Shown here: positions 9,856-22,129 of the stretch, piece by piece | Layout: every line of letters starts with the position of its first letter | Position numbering within the stretch: position 1 is the first letter of the stretch | NCBI GenBank assembly: GCA_008729055.1 | Contig: SDUX01000002.1 | Coordinates: 1,430,496 to 1,494,495 of the forward strand | DNA length: 64,000 bases | Direction: 5' to 3' | Source: Pyropia haitanensis | Taxonomy: Eukaryota > Rhodophyta > Bangiophyceae > Bangiales > Bangiaceae | Notes under the pieces: model-generated | What the model saw: only the letters and a program-made list of their open reading frames with translations | Told to the model about the DNA's origin: nothing | Databases searched by the model: none | Translations under genes and position numbers: made by a program

Positions 9856-11520
9856 GGGGGACCCTGGGAGGGGCGGGACGCTTGGTGGCGGGGGGGAGAA
9901 GACTGCAAAGAGGGCAGGGGACAAGGGGAACCGCCAAAACAGCGTCCGCTTTACGAGTGGTTAGAACAGAGAGACGCGGTGGCGGCGGCAAGAGGGAGCG
10001 GTCGGCCGGTTGTGGCCAGTTTGGCCACTGGGGAGCGTCGGTCCCTTCTCGATGGCCGCCGCGACAGCGACGCAGCCAGACGGACTAGAAGGGCGGACTG
10101 GCAGGGTGCATCCACTGCAGGGAATGTCGATACTGCGGCGAGCCCCGCATGGACGGCCCACTCCATCCAGGAACCCCCCCCCAGAGTCGGGCCCAACGTC
10201 GACTCTGCCCGCGGGCCATGCGAGCTCGCCTCTCCCCGCCGCCTCCCTGCTGGCCGACGCTGGCGCCCGCGGCTGGCAGCTCGACCGCGCTGGCAGCGGG
10301 CCCCGCGCTGGAGCGGCCGGCACACCCTCGACCGCCCGCTGATCCGCAAGGCGGCGTGCGATGATCCTCCACGTGTCGGCGCGGACACCGCATCGGTACG
10401 GTACCATAGGTGGTTCCACGTCCGGAGGAACAAGGCAAGCCAAAACCAATTGTCTCCCGCCTGTTATGGAGATCCCATCGACGGCACTCTCTCCCACCCC
10501 CACCTTCCACCGCCACTTCCCCACTCAACCCCCCCCCCGTCGCCCTATACCTTCTCTGCGACACTCCTCTGGTCCAGAATGCGTAGTCTGCTCTTGTCCG
10601 CCTCATCCAACCCCTCTCTACTCCACACCTCGTGGCTCAAGACGCGAAGCCGAGAGGTCGCGCTTGGAGCACAGCACCAAGCATGCCCTTTAAAGTGACG
10701 CAGAACCGCCCTGTCGCATCAGTGGATCGTTCTTTGTTTTCCCGTGATGCCTCTGGGCGCCTATGTTGCAATCCACAAGGTTGCCCATGCACGAGGGCAG
10801 CACCGAGCAGTCGTGTATGGAACCTTGCAGCACTTGTTTACCAACCTGTCAAGGAGTCTCGCCAGCACCTTGTCCACTTTCTATGCTGCGTTCGTATCTG
10901 TGTTGAGTCCGCCGCCAGGCGGTTCTGGTCGTCTGGCTGCTCGTCTCGGGGGGGTCAAGGCCGAGTTGGGCGCGCTTGCCCGAAACGTCACGGAAGCTGG
11001 CTGAAAACTATGACGGAAGCATTTATCCAAGCAAGTTAATTCTTCAGAGAGTTGTACTTCTCAAGGCGAGTGCTGGACTTTTCCACGTCGGGCCTGTCAC
11101 GCGCTCCCAATGCGCGCCCGACCGCCGACGCGCGCGTGCTGGGGGTGGGTCTCCTTGCGCCCGCCGCTGGTCCCCGCCCCGCCCCACCGCCTTCGCCGCC
11201 TCCGCCGCCTCCGCCGTGTGGTGCCCCATTCCCTGCGACCGCGTCGTGCCCCGGATTTCGGCCGTCGTGCCGCGTTCTCCGTGGCCGTTGTCTGCGTCTT
11301 CATCCTCACTCGTCGTGCTTTCTGTCTCTGCGGTCTTGTGCCACCGTTTGTGCGCCTTGCCTCACGGTGGCCCTGTCTGCCGTCCCTTGGCCCCCGACTG
11401 CTCCGCTCTGCTCTCCCCCTGTTGCATTGTGGCGTGGTCCGCCCCGGCCGTTGGCGGCACGCCCTCGTCCACGCGCAACCCCCCCCCCGCCTCCTCCCTC
11501 TCTTCCTGTCTTCCTCACCC
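9856..11520. promoter_or_regulatory. divergent intergenic region, no confident gene
   Basis: About 1.66 kb between divergent starts. It shows a marked drop in GC from about 10340 to 11060. A small open frame from ATG 10747 to 11004 (MPLGAYVAIHKVAHARGQ...) is possible but has no supporting features. I see no tRNA. The segment presumably holds the promoters of the MATE gene and of the glycine-rich gene, whose 5' leader near 11100-11520 is pyrimidine-rich. Confidence 0.35.
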
Positions 11521-13221
11521 ATGGAGCGCGCCCACCCCGTCTCCCCCCCCGCGTCGCCATCCCCCCCCGCGTGCCTGGCCGCTTCTCCTACCTCACCCCC
11601 GGGGTGCTCCCGACGTTCCGCTCGTCGGGCCCGCGGGCGCCGCCGGCACCACCGCCGCCGTTACTGTCTTCGCTTGGGGGGCGGGGGCGCGGTGGGGGTG
11701 GTGCCGGTGGGGGCCGGGGGGGTGGGGGGGATGGGGGGGGGGGGGGGGTTTGGGGGGGGGCGCGGCGGCGGCGGCGGCGGCGGCCGACCCCGTGGGGGTG
11801 ACCGCGTCCTGGGGGGCGGGAGCGACTGGGGGCGACCCCCCCCCGGCCGGAACTTGCCCGTCCTGGGCGCCACCCCCCGCGACGGTGGCGGCGGCTATGG
11901 CGGCGGCGGCTATGGCGGCGGCGGCGGCGACGGGCGGTCCCCCCCGCCGGTCCGGGGGGGTGGTGGGCCGTCGTCGGGGTCGGGCTACCCCACCGCCCCG
12001 CCGCCCGGCCGGGCGTCGCCGCCGCGCCGGTGGGGCGGCGCTGACGCTGGCGGCGGCGGCGCGGGGGGGCGGGAGCCCCCGCGGGGCCCCCGCGGCCGCG
12101 GCCGCGCCAACGCCCTCCCCGCGTGGGCGGCGGCGCCGCGGCCCGCCCCCCCGCCGCCGTCGTTGCCGTCGGCCCCCTGGGCGGTTGCCGGCGTCGGCAG
12201 CACCGCGCGGCGGCCGCGGTCGCCGCCACCGTCGCTGCTGCCGCCGCGCTCGCGGTCGCCCCTGTCGGCGCGGCCCGCCGCCGAGGTGGTTGTCGAGCCG
12301 GCGCTGGTGCCGCGGGCGGTGCTGCCGCCGGCGGCCGCCGCCGCGGCGGCGAGCGGCCGCAAGCGGCCGGGCGTACGGGTGGGCGTCAAGCGGCCGGGTG
12401 GTGGCGGCGGGGGGGGGGGGGACGCCGCCCCCGATGATGCCGACGGCGGAGGCGGCGGCGGCAGCAGCGGCGTCGTTGGTGGCGGCAGTGGCGGCGGCGG
12501 CGTGCTGCCGGCCGGCCGTCGGCGTGGGTCGTCGATGCGCAGCGGGAGCAGCCTCGCGTCGCTGCTGCGGGACCAGTCGATCGCGGCACCGCGGTCGGCG
12601 GCGGGGGTGGCGGCGGCCAAGCGCGCGCGCGTGCGGGAGCAGGTGGAGCGTGGGGAGGATGGCGGCTTTGGCGGCGGCGGTGGCGGCAGCGGCGCGGCGG
12701 CAGCCGCGGCGGGTGGCCGATTAGCCGTGGCCGCCACGGCTGCGGCCGCCGTCGCGGCCGCGGCGGCCGCGGGCGGTGTCGGCGGCGGCGTCGGCGGCGG
12801 CGGTGGCAGCGGCTGCCTCGCGGTGGCGAATGGCGGCCGCGCGAGCCTCGCCGCGGTCTACGACACGGGCCTGGCGTCGGCGTCGGAGAAGGCGCGCGCG
12901 GCGGAGCGGCGGCGCGAGGCGGCGGCCGCCGCTGCGGCCGCCGCCGCCGCGCGGCGGGTGGCCGAGCGCGCGGCGCGTGCGGCGGGCCGCGCCGCGCTCG
13001 GCGGCACCGCGGCAGGCGTGCCCGGCGGCGGCGGGCCGACGCTCGCCGAGGAGGCCCGCGACGCTGGCCGGATGGCGGCGGTGGAGGCGCGGCTGTTTGC
13101 GGGCGCCGCCGCCGTCGACGGGGCGGACGTGCTTGCGTCGGTGTGCGGGTTGGTGCGGCGGCCTATCGGGACCGACCCGGGCTACGAGGAGCTGTGTCGG
13201 GTCGTCACCAGCGATATCTGA
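11521..13221 (+). CDS. hypothetical Gly/Arg-rich (RGG-like) protein with Ala/Arg coiled segment
   Basis: I do not recognise the family. The ATG at 11521 opens MERAHPVSPPASPSPP. A frame change at the C run near 11560 would give the more protein-like RFSYLTPGVLPTFRSSGPR. Downstream are glycine-rich YGGGG repeats and RGG/RG motifs (about 11880-12120), a proline/serine region, SSMRSGSSLASLLRDQSIA near 12530-12590, a KRARVREQVERGED segment, then an Ala/Arg/Glu-rich helical stretch (about 12870-13090). The conserved-looking C-terminus is ADVLASVCGLVRRPIGTDPG followed by YEELCRVVTSDI. Composition suggests an RNA- or chromatin-associated nuclear protein, but that is only inference. Confidence 0.45.
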   Translation: MERAHPVSPPASPSPPACLAASPTSPPGCSRRSARRARGRRRHHRRRYCLRLGGGGAVGVVPVGAGGVGGMGGGGGFGGGRGGGGGGGRPRGGDRVLGGGSDWGRPPPGRNLPVLGATPRDGGGGYGGGGYGGGGGDGRSPPPVRGGGGPSSGSGYPTAPPPGRASPPRRWGGADAGGGGAGGREPPRGPRGRGRANALPAWAAAPRPAPPPPSLPSAPWAVAGVGSTARRPRSPPPSLLPPRSRSPLSARPAAEVVVEPALVPRAVLPPAAAAAAASGRKRPGVRVGVKRPGGGGGGGGDAAPDDADGGGGGGSSGVVGGGSGGGGVLPAGRRRGSSMRSGSSLASLLRDQSIAAPRSAAGVAAAKRARVREQVERGEDGGFGGGGGGSGAAAAAAGGRLAVAATAAAAVAAAAAAGGVGGGVGGGGGSGCLAVANGGRASLAAVYDTGLASASEKARAAERRREAAAAAAAAAAARRVAERAARAAGRAALGGTAAGVPGGGGPTLAEEARDAGRMAAVEARLFAGAAAVDGADVLASVCGLVRRPIGTDPGYEELCRVVTSDI

Positions 13222-14341
13222 GGCGGGCTGGCTGGGTAAGGGGGGGACGAGGTTCCAGGTGAGTTGTGGGGTGTGTGTCGGGAGGCAGGGCGGGTGGGGG
13301 GGGGGGGGGGGCATGGCGGGGAGCGCAGGCCGGCAACAGCACCACGATTTTTTTGTCCTCCTTGTTTTGAGTGCGTCAGCCGCCGCGGCTCTCGTGCTGG
13401 CTTCCCACCGCGGCGGTGCGGCAGCAACAGCGGCGGTGGCAGCGGTGGTGACGGCGACGGCGGCGGCGGCGGCGGCGGCGGCAGTGGTGGCGGTAGTGCC
13501 GACGGTGGCGGTGGTGCTGGTGGTGCCGACGGTGCCGACGGTGGCGGTGGTGGCAGCGGGGCTAGAGTGGCGGTGGTGGCGGTGGTGGCGGCGGCGGTAG
13601 CTTTGCGCCCGTGGTGAGCGGGGTCGGCGGTGCGGCCGCCGCCGCCCCCTTTTGGGCTGCGCGTGCGTCGCTCCCCCCCCCGCCGCCGCCTCCCCCTTGC
13701 TCTTTCTTCTGCCTTTGGCCATCCGCGTGCGCTCCCACGTGCGCGGCGCTGCCCGACCTCGCCTCTCCGGGGCGGCGGGGAGCGCGCGGCGGTCACGTCT
13801 GCACCCTTGCCCGACGGCGCCGTGTGGCATGGGCGGAGGGGGCGGGCGAGTGGGAGATGGGGAAGGGGGGGGGAGGGCTGGCCGGCCGAGACAGTATGCC
13901 GGCCGAGACAGTGCGGGATGGGGGGTGGGGGAGCGGGATGCGGTGCTGGCACTGGCGCCCCCGCTCGCCTGCCGGCGGCCTGGTGCGGTGTTGTGGGGGG
14001 GCGGGGGGGGGCGTCGCCGTCACCACCGCCGCCGGGTGGTGGCGGAGCCTGATGACGGCCACCCCGCTCCGGTGACCTCCCCGTCGTGGCTCCGTCGCTG
14101 GCTGCATGGCGGCGAGGCAGGGCGGGCGGCGGCCGCGTCGCCGCCGTGCCCCCCCCCCCCTGCTCCTACCTTTTTTTTTTTTCTTTTGTGGTGGTGGCTG
14201 TCGCTCTCGCCCGTGCTTCCGCCGCTGCCGCCGCCGCCCGCCGGCGCTTGTGCCAGCGTCCCCCGCCCCCCTCCGCCCGCACGTCACCCCCTCCCTGGTT
14301 TCGCGTCCGCCCCTCGGGTGCCGGGCGCGGGGCGGCGGCCC
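13222..14341. other. convergent intergenic region, no gene seen
   Basis: Spacer between two converging low-complexity genes. It contains GGT/GGC-type microsatellite sequence (13430-13600), poly-C and poly-T tracts (14152-14185), and G runs. No stretch has clear protein-like character in either strand. Confidence 0.3.
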
Positions 14342-17300
14342 CTACCCCCACACGCCCACCCCCCCCAGCGTCTCCCCGCCCCCGACGCTCGCCCAGCGGC
14401 GGCTGCGGCGGCGGCGGACGGCGGCGGCGAGGCCGCGGACGCCGCCCCCATCCCCCCCGTCTGCGCCGCCCGCCGCCGTCGTTGCGCTGTCGTCGCGGGG
14501 GGGTTTGCCCTTGCCGTCGCCGCCGCCGCCTTTCACCCACCCGCCGGTGGGTGAGCGCGCGACGAGCGGCGGCACCTGCGGCACGCCGCCGCCGCCAACG
14601 CCGACCGCGTCGGCCGAGACGGACGCGATGAGGGCGCCCGCCGCGGGCGGTGCGGGCGGCAGCGACACCAGCCGCCGGCCGCGCACGCGGCTGCCGCGGC
14701 CGCTGTTCTTGCGGCCGCCGGTACCGCCGCCGCCGCCGCCGCCAACGCCGCTGCTGATGCTGCTGTCGCGCGCGACGGTCGCCCACCCCCCTTGGTGCGC
14801 CCCCCCCCTTCTGACGCGGCCCGGTGGCTGCTGCTGACGGGCACGGCGCCCGGCGGGGCGGCTTCCCCCCCTCCCACCGCCGCCGCCGCCGCCGTCGGCC
14901 GCCCGCGGAGGCGGGAGGAGAGGGTCCGCCCCCACACGTGCGGGCGCGGCGGCCCCCGCGGCGGCACATCGCCGCCGCCCGCCGCGCTGTCCGCGGCTGT
15001 CGACTCGGACGCTGCCACCGACGACGCGGCGTCATCATCGTCGTCCGTGTCCCGGACGCTGCCGCCGCCGCCGGCACGGAGCGGCGGCCGCCACGCCCAG
15101 CCGCGGCGGCCGCCGCCGCCGCCGCCACCGTCCGCGTCGGCCTCCCCATCGTGGCTCCCCGCCGCCGCACCCATCGCGGACCCCGCCGGCACGGGCGGCG
15201 TGCCAAACCGGGGCGTCGGCGGGTAGCCGCCCCCGCCGCCGCCGCGGGCAGCGTCGCCGCCGCGGCCGCCGCGGCCGCCGACAGGCGCGTCGTCGCCATC
15301 GTCGGGAATCGCAAAGCAGCCGAGGCCGGGGGGGGCGGCCAGCCGCCAGCTGCGGCGGCGGCCGCCGCGGCTGCTCCCGCCGCCGCCCCCTCGCGGGTAC
15401 TGCCGCCGTCGCCTGCGCCCTCCCCGCCGCCGCTGGCGCCAGCCACGCGGGGCGGACCGAACCCCGCCGCCGCCCACGCGTCGGCGCGTCCCCCCCTGGG
15501 GCGGCTGAGCGAGTCACTCGGCCCCGGCCCCGCCGCGGCCGCCGCCGTGGCCGCCGTCTCGGCCGCGGCCGCGTCGAGCCCCGCGCCCGCGCCCATCCCC
15601 GCCGCCGCCGCGGCGGCCGCCGCGGCCGCCGCCGTCGGCCCTGGCGACGGCGGCGGCGAGGCGGCGGCCACGAGCGCGACGAGCCGCCCGCGGACGGAGC
15701 GTGGGAGGGCGGCAACGCCCGCCGCGGCGGCCGCGGCGGTGGACGCGGCGGCGGCCGCGGCGGCGCCGCGGCTGCTGCTGCTGCCGCCGCCGGCGCCGCC
15801 GCCGCGGGGGCTCGCCGCCCGCGTGCCCGCCACGGCGGCGGCCGCCGCGGCGGTCGTGGTCGCTGTCACAGCGCCGGCAGTGGCGGGGGCGGGCAGCGCC
15901 GCCGCTGCCTCCCCGGCGGGTCGCGGCGATTGGCGGCCGCCGCGCCACGGCGGCCGCCGCGGCGGAGGGGACGCCGACCCGTCGGGCCGGTGGTCGGTGG
16001 CGGCCGGCGGGAGCAGCGGGTCGGCCGAGGACAGGGCAGAGGGGGGCGGCGTCGTTGTCGTCCCGGCGTGCACCGGCTGCGGGCGGAGGACAACGGCGGC
16101 GCGGGCGCCCGGCGGCGGTGGGGAGTGGGCCGGCACCACAAACGCAGACCGGCCGCCGCCCGCGGCGGCCGCCGCGGCGGCCGACGGCGGCAGCGGCCGC
16201 CACGGAGAGCCGCCGCCCCCGCCTGGCGGCGCGGGGGAGCCGCCGGGCGACCCCCCGCCGCCGCCCTCACTGCTGCTGCCGCCGCCGCCGCCGCCGCCGC
16301 TGACGGCGCTGCTCGGGGAGCCCGCCAGCCGCGCGACGGGCCGGAGCACCAGCGGCCGGCCCGCCCCGCTCCCCGCCGGCGCGCCCGGCGTGCCCGCCGG
16401 CCACCCGGGGGGGGCGACCGGCCGCCACTTCGGCGCCACGTCCACGCCGCTGACGACGCTGGCGGCGCGGCGGCCGCTGTCGCCGCCGCCGCCACCGTCG
16501 GGCCCGCCGCCCGCGGCGGCGGCCGCCGGCGCCGCCAGCGGCAGCGGCGTCAGCGGCGGCGGCGGCCACAAGGCGCGTGGCGGCAAGTTGCTCGGCGACA
16601 GCGGCGGGCTGGCGGCGGCCGCCGCCGCCGCCGCCCCCCCGTCCGCGTCCCCCCCCCCGTCGGGCGACATGACCAGCCGCAACGTTGGGCGGCCACGGCG
16701 GCCGCCACCCCCCCCTGCCCCACCCCCCCCCCCCCTAGCACCCGCCCCTGCCGCCCGTTGGGCGGCGACGCCGGACTCGTTGGCGGCCGCTCGGCCGACG
16801 GGCGGGCGCCACCCCCCCCCGCGGGGCCGCCGGCGCCCCAGTCGAGCAGCGGCAGCGGCGAGCGCGGCGGCAGCGGCCGGGCGGCGCCCGTCCCCGCCCC
16901 CCCCCCACCCCACCGACGCCGCCACCCCCGCGGCCGCCGCCGCCGCCGCCGTGGCCGCGGCGGCCGGCGCCACCCCCCCCCCGCCGCCGCCCAGCCGCCG
17001 CGGCCGCCGCCCAGCCGCCGCGGCGGCGGTCCCCGCTGCCGGCGGGGCGGCGGTGGCGGCGGTGGCGGTGGCGGCAGCGGTGGGTGGCGGCGGCGCGGCG
17101 GAGCGGCGGTCCCCGCCCCCACCTCCCCCCCACCCCCCCCACCCCCCCCACCCCCCGCCCTCTCGGCCGTTGACGGCTCGACCGGCACCGTCGCGGCGCC
17201 GCCGACGCGGTCGCTGCTGCCGCTGGCGGTCAGCGCCGAGCCGAGCGTCGACACGCTGCCGCCGCCGTCAATGTAGCCGCCGCCCAGCAACAGGCGCCCG

Positions 17301-17701
17301 CCCGCGGCGCCGACCGGCGACGGCGTCTGTGGCGGCGGCGGCGCGGGGGGGGGGGACGGCCGGTCCGTCCCGCTGCCGCCGTCAAAGCCGTCGACGCTGC
17401 CGCCGCCGCCGCCACGGGGGGGCGTGGCGCCCCCGCCGCTGCCACTCGCACCACCGCCGCCGCGGTCGCTGCCGGCTGCCGTCTCAGCCGCCGTGCCGCC
17501 GGTGCTCCGGATGCCCCCCGCCGGCCGGATGGGCCGGAACGAGCACAGCGGCAGCGCGACGCGCGGCGCCGCGCCCGCCGCGCCGCCCGCGCTGGCGGGG
17601 GGGGCGAGCAGCAGCAGGGGGCCCGACGGCGCGCGCCGGTCGCCGCCGTGCGGCGGGGGGGTGGCGTCGTGGGGGTGGGGGGGGGACCGCGACGGCGCCA
17701 T
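14342..17701 (-). CDS. large disordered low-complexity protein, function unknown
   Basis: The minus strand reads as a long Gly/Ser/Pro/Ala-rich protein of about 1,100 residues with a few frame changes at C/G runs. Protein-like landmarks in order are MAPSRSPPHPHDATPPPHGG from ATG 17701; LPLCSFRPIRPAGGIRSTGG; SVDGFDGGSGTDRPS; LLLGGGYIDGGGSVSTLGSA near 17270; ALWPPPPLTPLPLAAP near 16550; APPGLGCFAIPDDGDDAPVG near 15330; DTDDDDDAASSVAASES near 15040; DSSISSGVGGGG near 14770; and a tail RSRRWASVGGGETLGG ending at 14342. The opposite strand is also open for long distances, a consequence of GC bias. I prefer the minus strand because its pieces carry mixed Asp/Ser/Ile/Thr content. No domain is recognised. 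Coding-like sequence may extend upstream, giving a longer N-terminus. Confidence 0.4.
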
Positions 17702-19955
17702 GGTCGGCGGCGGGCGTGCCGCTTCCACTGGTGGTGGGGGGGGGAGAGGCGGGAGGGTTGGGGGGGGGGGGGGGGGTGGGGGGGGGGCGCAGAAAGGACT
17801 GAGGGCGGGCGGGCGGGCGGGCGGGCGGAGCCGGAGCGGCCGCCGCAGACGGCAAGGCCGCTGCCGGCGGCCACCGGCGGCGCGGCTGGGTCGACAAGCG
17901 CCGGCGGCGCGGCCGCCAACGCCTGGGGCGGGGCGACAACGCCGCCGTCACCGCGGCCGCGGCGGCCGGCCGGCCGCGCGGCGCACGCGGCCGCGGCGCT
18001 CCTCACGGCGGCGCGTCGGCCGCGGCGGGGTGGGCCCTCCCCCTCGACCCTGCCGCCCCCCCCCCGCCCTCGCGCCGCCCGCGCTCCGCGGTGGAGGGGC
18101 GGCCGCGCGACCAGCCGTGGCGACAGCGTCGCCGGTGGCAGGCGGCCCCCCGAGCGGGGGGTAGCCCGCGGGGGGGGGGGGGGGCCGCTGCTGCTGCTCC
18201 TGCTGACCGCCCCCAGCGCCGAGCCGGGGTAGGGGGGCACGGCTGGGGAGCGGGGGGGGGAGCCCGACCGTGGTGCGCCCCCGCCCGCCCACGGCCAATG
18301 CCGACCGCGGCGGGCGGTCCGGCGGGCAGGCGGGCTGGCCACCGCCGCCGCGCGGGCCGCCGCGTGCTGGTAGGGGGTAGCTAGGGGGGTGGGGGGGGGG
18401 GGGGTGGCGGCGCCAGCCGCTGGCGCCAGGCGGCAGCCTCACCAGAGCCGGCCTGGCGGCCGGCTCCCCCCCCCGCGTGCTCCGCCCGGCGGCCGACGCT
18501 CTTGGCGCTGGCAGCCGCGGATCCGGCGGTCCTCCCCCTGCAGGTGCCCCCCCCTTGCGCGGCGACCGTCACTCGGCGTGGCCTCCGCGGCGGGGACGTG
18601 CGCGCGCCAGGGGGGGCGCCCAGCCGGACAGGGGCGCGTCCCCCCGGGCGGCGCTCACGCCCACCCCCCCTCCCGCCCGTCCCACCCATGCGGGGCAAGT
18701 TGCTGGTGGTGGCGCCCCTGCAAGGTCAATGGCTGACCGCAGCCGCCGCGGCGGGCCAGCCGCCGAGGTTACGGCCGCCGCCGCCGCCGCCGCCTCGCGG
18801 GAGCGGCACGTCCCACACCCCCCCCCCCCCCCCTCTCCACCCCCTCTCCCCCCCCTCTCCAGCCGCCCACCACCACCACGCCGTCGGCGGCGACGGCGCC
18901 ACCAGGCGCGCCCGCCCTCGCTGCGTCATGGTACCCCACACGCGTGTGCGCGCGGGCGCGTTGCGCAGGGACAAACAAGAATGGGGGGGGTGGGAGGGGG
19001 GGGTTGGGCTGGGGTGTGGCGCGGTGGGTAGGCGCCGCCCGGCGGCGCCGCGGCCACGCGCCGCCCCCCTGCCGCCCCCCCCCCCTGCCGCGCGTGGCGT
19101 GCGCGTGTCAGTGTCGGCGGTGGAAGCAAGCGGCGGCGGCCACTGGTCGGGGGGTGGGCGTCGGCGTCGCGGGTGGTGCGGTCGCCGGCGGCGGCGCCCT
19201 TGGCTGCCTCGCCGCCGCTGCCAAGGATGCGCCCGCGCCCGCGGCGCGGCTGCAGAGCGCGCAGGGGGCGGGCCCGCCCGACGCTGTGGGACGCCAGGCG
19301 GCCGCAGGGGGGGCGGCTGCGCAGCGGGTGCCGTGGCTGGCGTTGGCGGGCGGGGGGAGAGAAGACCCCGTTGGCATTGGCGCCGCCGCCGGCGTGGGGG
19401 CGGCCGCCGCCGGGTCGGCGGCAGGGGCGATTGGTGCAACTTGTCCACCACCGCGGGATCAGCGCGGCTCCCGTGGGGGGGGACGCGCGCCGCTCGCCCG
19501 CGTGGCACAGGGGGAGGAGCGCCGGCGGGCGGGCGGCCAGACGCGCAAACAGCCCCACCCCCCCGGCCGCCCCCATGCCCCCCCCCCCCCCCCACCCTGC
19601 CGCTGCGCGGCCTCGCGCGGTCGGCCGGCCATCTGACGCGCGTGGTTGTTTGCTGGGAGGGCCGTGCGCCGCGCGAGACGGCCGAGCGAGAGGGGGGGGG
19701 GGGCGGCGGAGGGCGGCTGTGGCTGGCGTGCGCCGCCGCAGCGACGCCTCGTTGGTGGCGGCCGGCGCGGGATCGCCGCGGCACGAGCCGCGGCGCGCTG
19801 GGTGGCGGATGCTCGGGTGGGGGGGGAGGGGGGAGGTGGGCAGGGGTGGACGAGACGTGCGCCGCTTGGGGCGGGTTTGCGGCCGCGACGCGCCGCCGCG
19901 GCGACGGTGCCACTGGCCCAGCACACACGGGCAGCGGTGGGTGATCTTTGGGCAT
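17702..19955. other. very GC-rich unassigned region
   Basis: Both strands are open for long stretches because of GC bias. Minus-strand readings such as GDGGVVAPPQALAAAPPALV (about 17940-17870) and GGQQEQQQRPPPPPAGYPP (about 18210-18150), and a possible ATG at 19955 (MPKDHPPLPVCAGPVAPSP), would make an upstream extension of the neighbouring large gene. The evidence is not strong enough to call. Dense G-run clusters at 17757-17826, including a (GGGC)n tract, have G-quadruplex potential. Confidence 0.3.
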
Positions 19956-21579
19956 CCGAGGGGCGTCGATGACCACTACGAGAGAAGTCTCCGGCACTTA
20001 TGGAACAAGTGCATTTCTTTGGGACGGGCTGTCGCGATTTTGCGGGCTCGCTCGGCTCATGGGTGGGGGGGGGACCAGGAAGAAATTGCAAGGTCGGGCG
20101 TGGGCTATCCCCACGCAGGGGGGGAGCGGTGGGGCGTTTTGTGCAATCAGCCTCGTAGTGCCGCCTAAACCGCCTCATGCTCTCGATGCGAATTTCGTTG
20201 TGAACAGGGCGCGCAAGGATTTGTGGGCCCATTTTCTGGACTGTGGACGGCTCTTTTTCTGTCTTTTGCGGTTTTTCGTTTGCAAAGTGACCGTGGGGAG
20301 GGACCGACAGCATCTTCACAGCGTGCTACACAACATGTTGCACTGCGACATGCAGATGGTCGCAAGCCGATTGCGAGCCCACACAACGTCAGTGTTGAAA
20401 GGCGTCTGCGACCGGGCCAGGAGGGCCAAGAAAGGCTATCATAGAAGACCGGAGTGTGAAACAGTGCGGTCGCAAAGAACTGTCGATTTCCGTCAGACGT
20501 TGTCAGATGCGCAGGGTCCCACACCCTGTTTTCGCAAGCGCGCGGCCTCGGTCGCAGCCAAAAAGCAACCGATTCTTGAGACGGTTTGTCCGGCACAGCG
20601 CCGAGTAGGGGGCACGTGCGGCCGGGGCGGAGCGCCCACACAAACTTGAAACCTGTCGACCTTCCGTCCTGCCCTTCTGTCTATTGAGGGCAGGTCCGCC
20701 AATGTGGATATTCGCCTGTATTCCTGCCACGTAGGCGAAACGTGGCGAGTCGGACCAAACACACTGTATTGGCCGAGCGAAACAGTCTTTCTCCATGGCT
20801 GTGACATCCTTTCTTGGGCACGGTGCCTAGTAACCAAAGTAGGTCGACCGACGTTTCCGATACGATCATCGCATGTGTCAGCATTCGTTCGTCTTCACCG
20901 ACCAATGAGAAAGCGAAATCGTGCTGCGGTCGGCGGGCTTACGGTCGACGTAAAGGGTGCCCCACAATGAAGCAAGACTGTACTGTACTGGGATTTGACG
21001 TCCAGCAGCTCTCCATTGCTCTCCCCAATGGCCCAACAGGTGAGAACTAATCAAAAGAACCGAGAATTACCACCTGGACTCCATGCATTCGCGCTTGCTC
21101 GTGGATGGGCATCCGAACGAAACGCATACGACCCTTCCCGTACAACACCACGCACGGCTGCAGGGGACGGCTCTCCTGGACTTGCCCCACCTCCGTGTCT
21201 GGCCCACACGCCACAACACCACGCGGCGGCGGCGGCGGCCACGGCGCGCCCACAACCCCCTCTGCCACACGTCAAAGAGGCGGCGGCGGCAGGCGCGGCA
21301 GCAGCGGCGGTCGCCACGTCTTTTTTTTTGGCGTGTGCGGCGGCGGCGGTGGCAACGGCGGCGGCGGCGGCCGTGGCTGCTGTGGCGGCGTCGGTAGCGG
21401 CGATGATGTCGGTGAGGGGGCAGCGCCGGGGTGGGGGGGTGCATGGGGTCTGAGGGTCTGAGGAGTTGAGGCCCTGCCGCGCTAGGGCTGTGTGGGGCGG
21501 GTCGACTCGGGGCGGGTCAGTGACTACAGCTGGTGGCAGCGAAGCGGTGGCGATGGCGGCGGCTGCGGTGGCGGCGGCA

Positions 21580-21611
<32 letters not shown>

Positions 21612-22129
21612 CATGGACTGGTCGCTGTCACGGAAGGTGAAGGCGCTGCGCTGGCCACCGCGTGGGCGGTGGCGCGGCGGACAACCTCGGACGCGGCGCC
21701 CGCTGGCGGTGGGGGTGTCAGAGGCAGGCCGGGGGCGGTTGACGCCTGGTGTGCCCGTCGGCCCCAACGCTGCTGGCGCTGTTGCGGTGGGAGCTGCCGG
21801 TTGTGACACAGGACGCACAGCACGACGAGATGCAGGCTAGCTTGATTGGGAGTCTGATGCACTCGCCCAGGAAATGTGCGCAGTGCGAGCCCACAGTGGG
21901 TGACGGTGGCCGTCCCCCCGCACCTGGTAACGCCTGCGCCTTCTCCCACATTGCGGCAAGGACATTCCCAAAATGTCCGCGCGCCGCACTCACAGCAGTA
22001 GGTCATGGGACTTGACTGTCACCGTCTTGAGCTCCCGATTCGACCGTCCCCGTCTCACAATGCCAAACCCGACAACTCCTGCAGCCCAGCCACCCACGCC
22101 CCGAGACCCCAACGCGCCCACGCCCTCCC
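19956..22129. other. mixed-GC intergenic region with an alanine-rich possible ORF
   Basis: From about 19970 to 21200 the GC content falls to moderate levels and I see no convincing gene or tRNA. Between about 21050 and 21840 the minus strand can encode an alanine-rich protein with pieces such as GQRSAFTFRDSDQSMAAAA and RCPLTDIIAATDAATA, but the GCC/GGC microsatellite makes all frames look coding. From 21840 to 22129 the composition is mixed again, just downstream of the HAD gene's stop codon. Confidence 0.3.

Noticed and set aside
14824..17802. A 992-codon open frame on the plus strand
   Set aside because: Composition is almost only Ala/Pro/Gly/Arg and it is antisense to the more protein-like minus-strand reading. 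It arises from GC bias.
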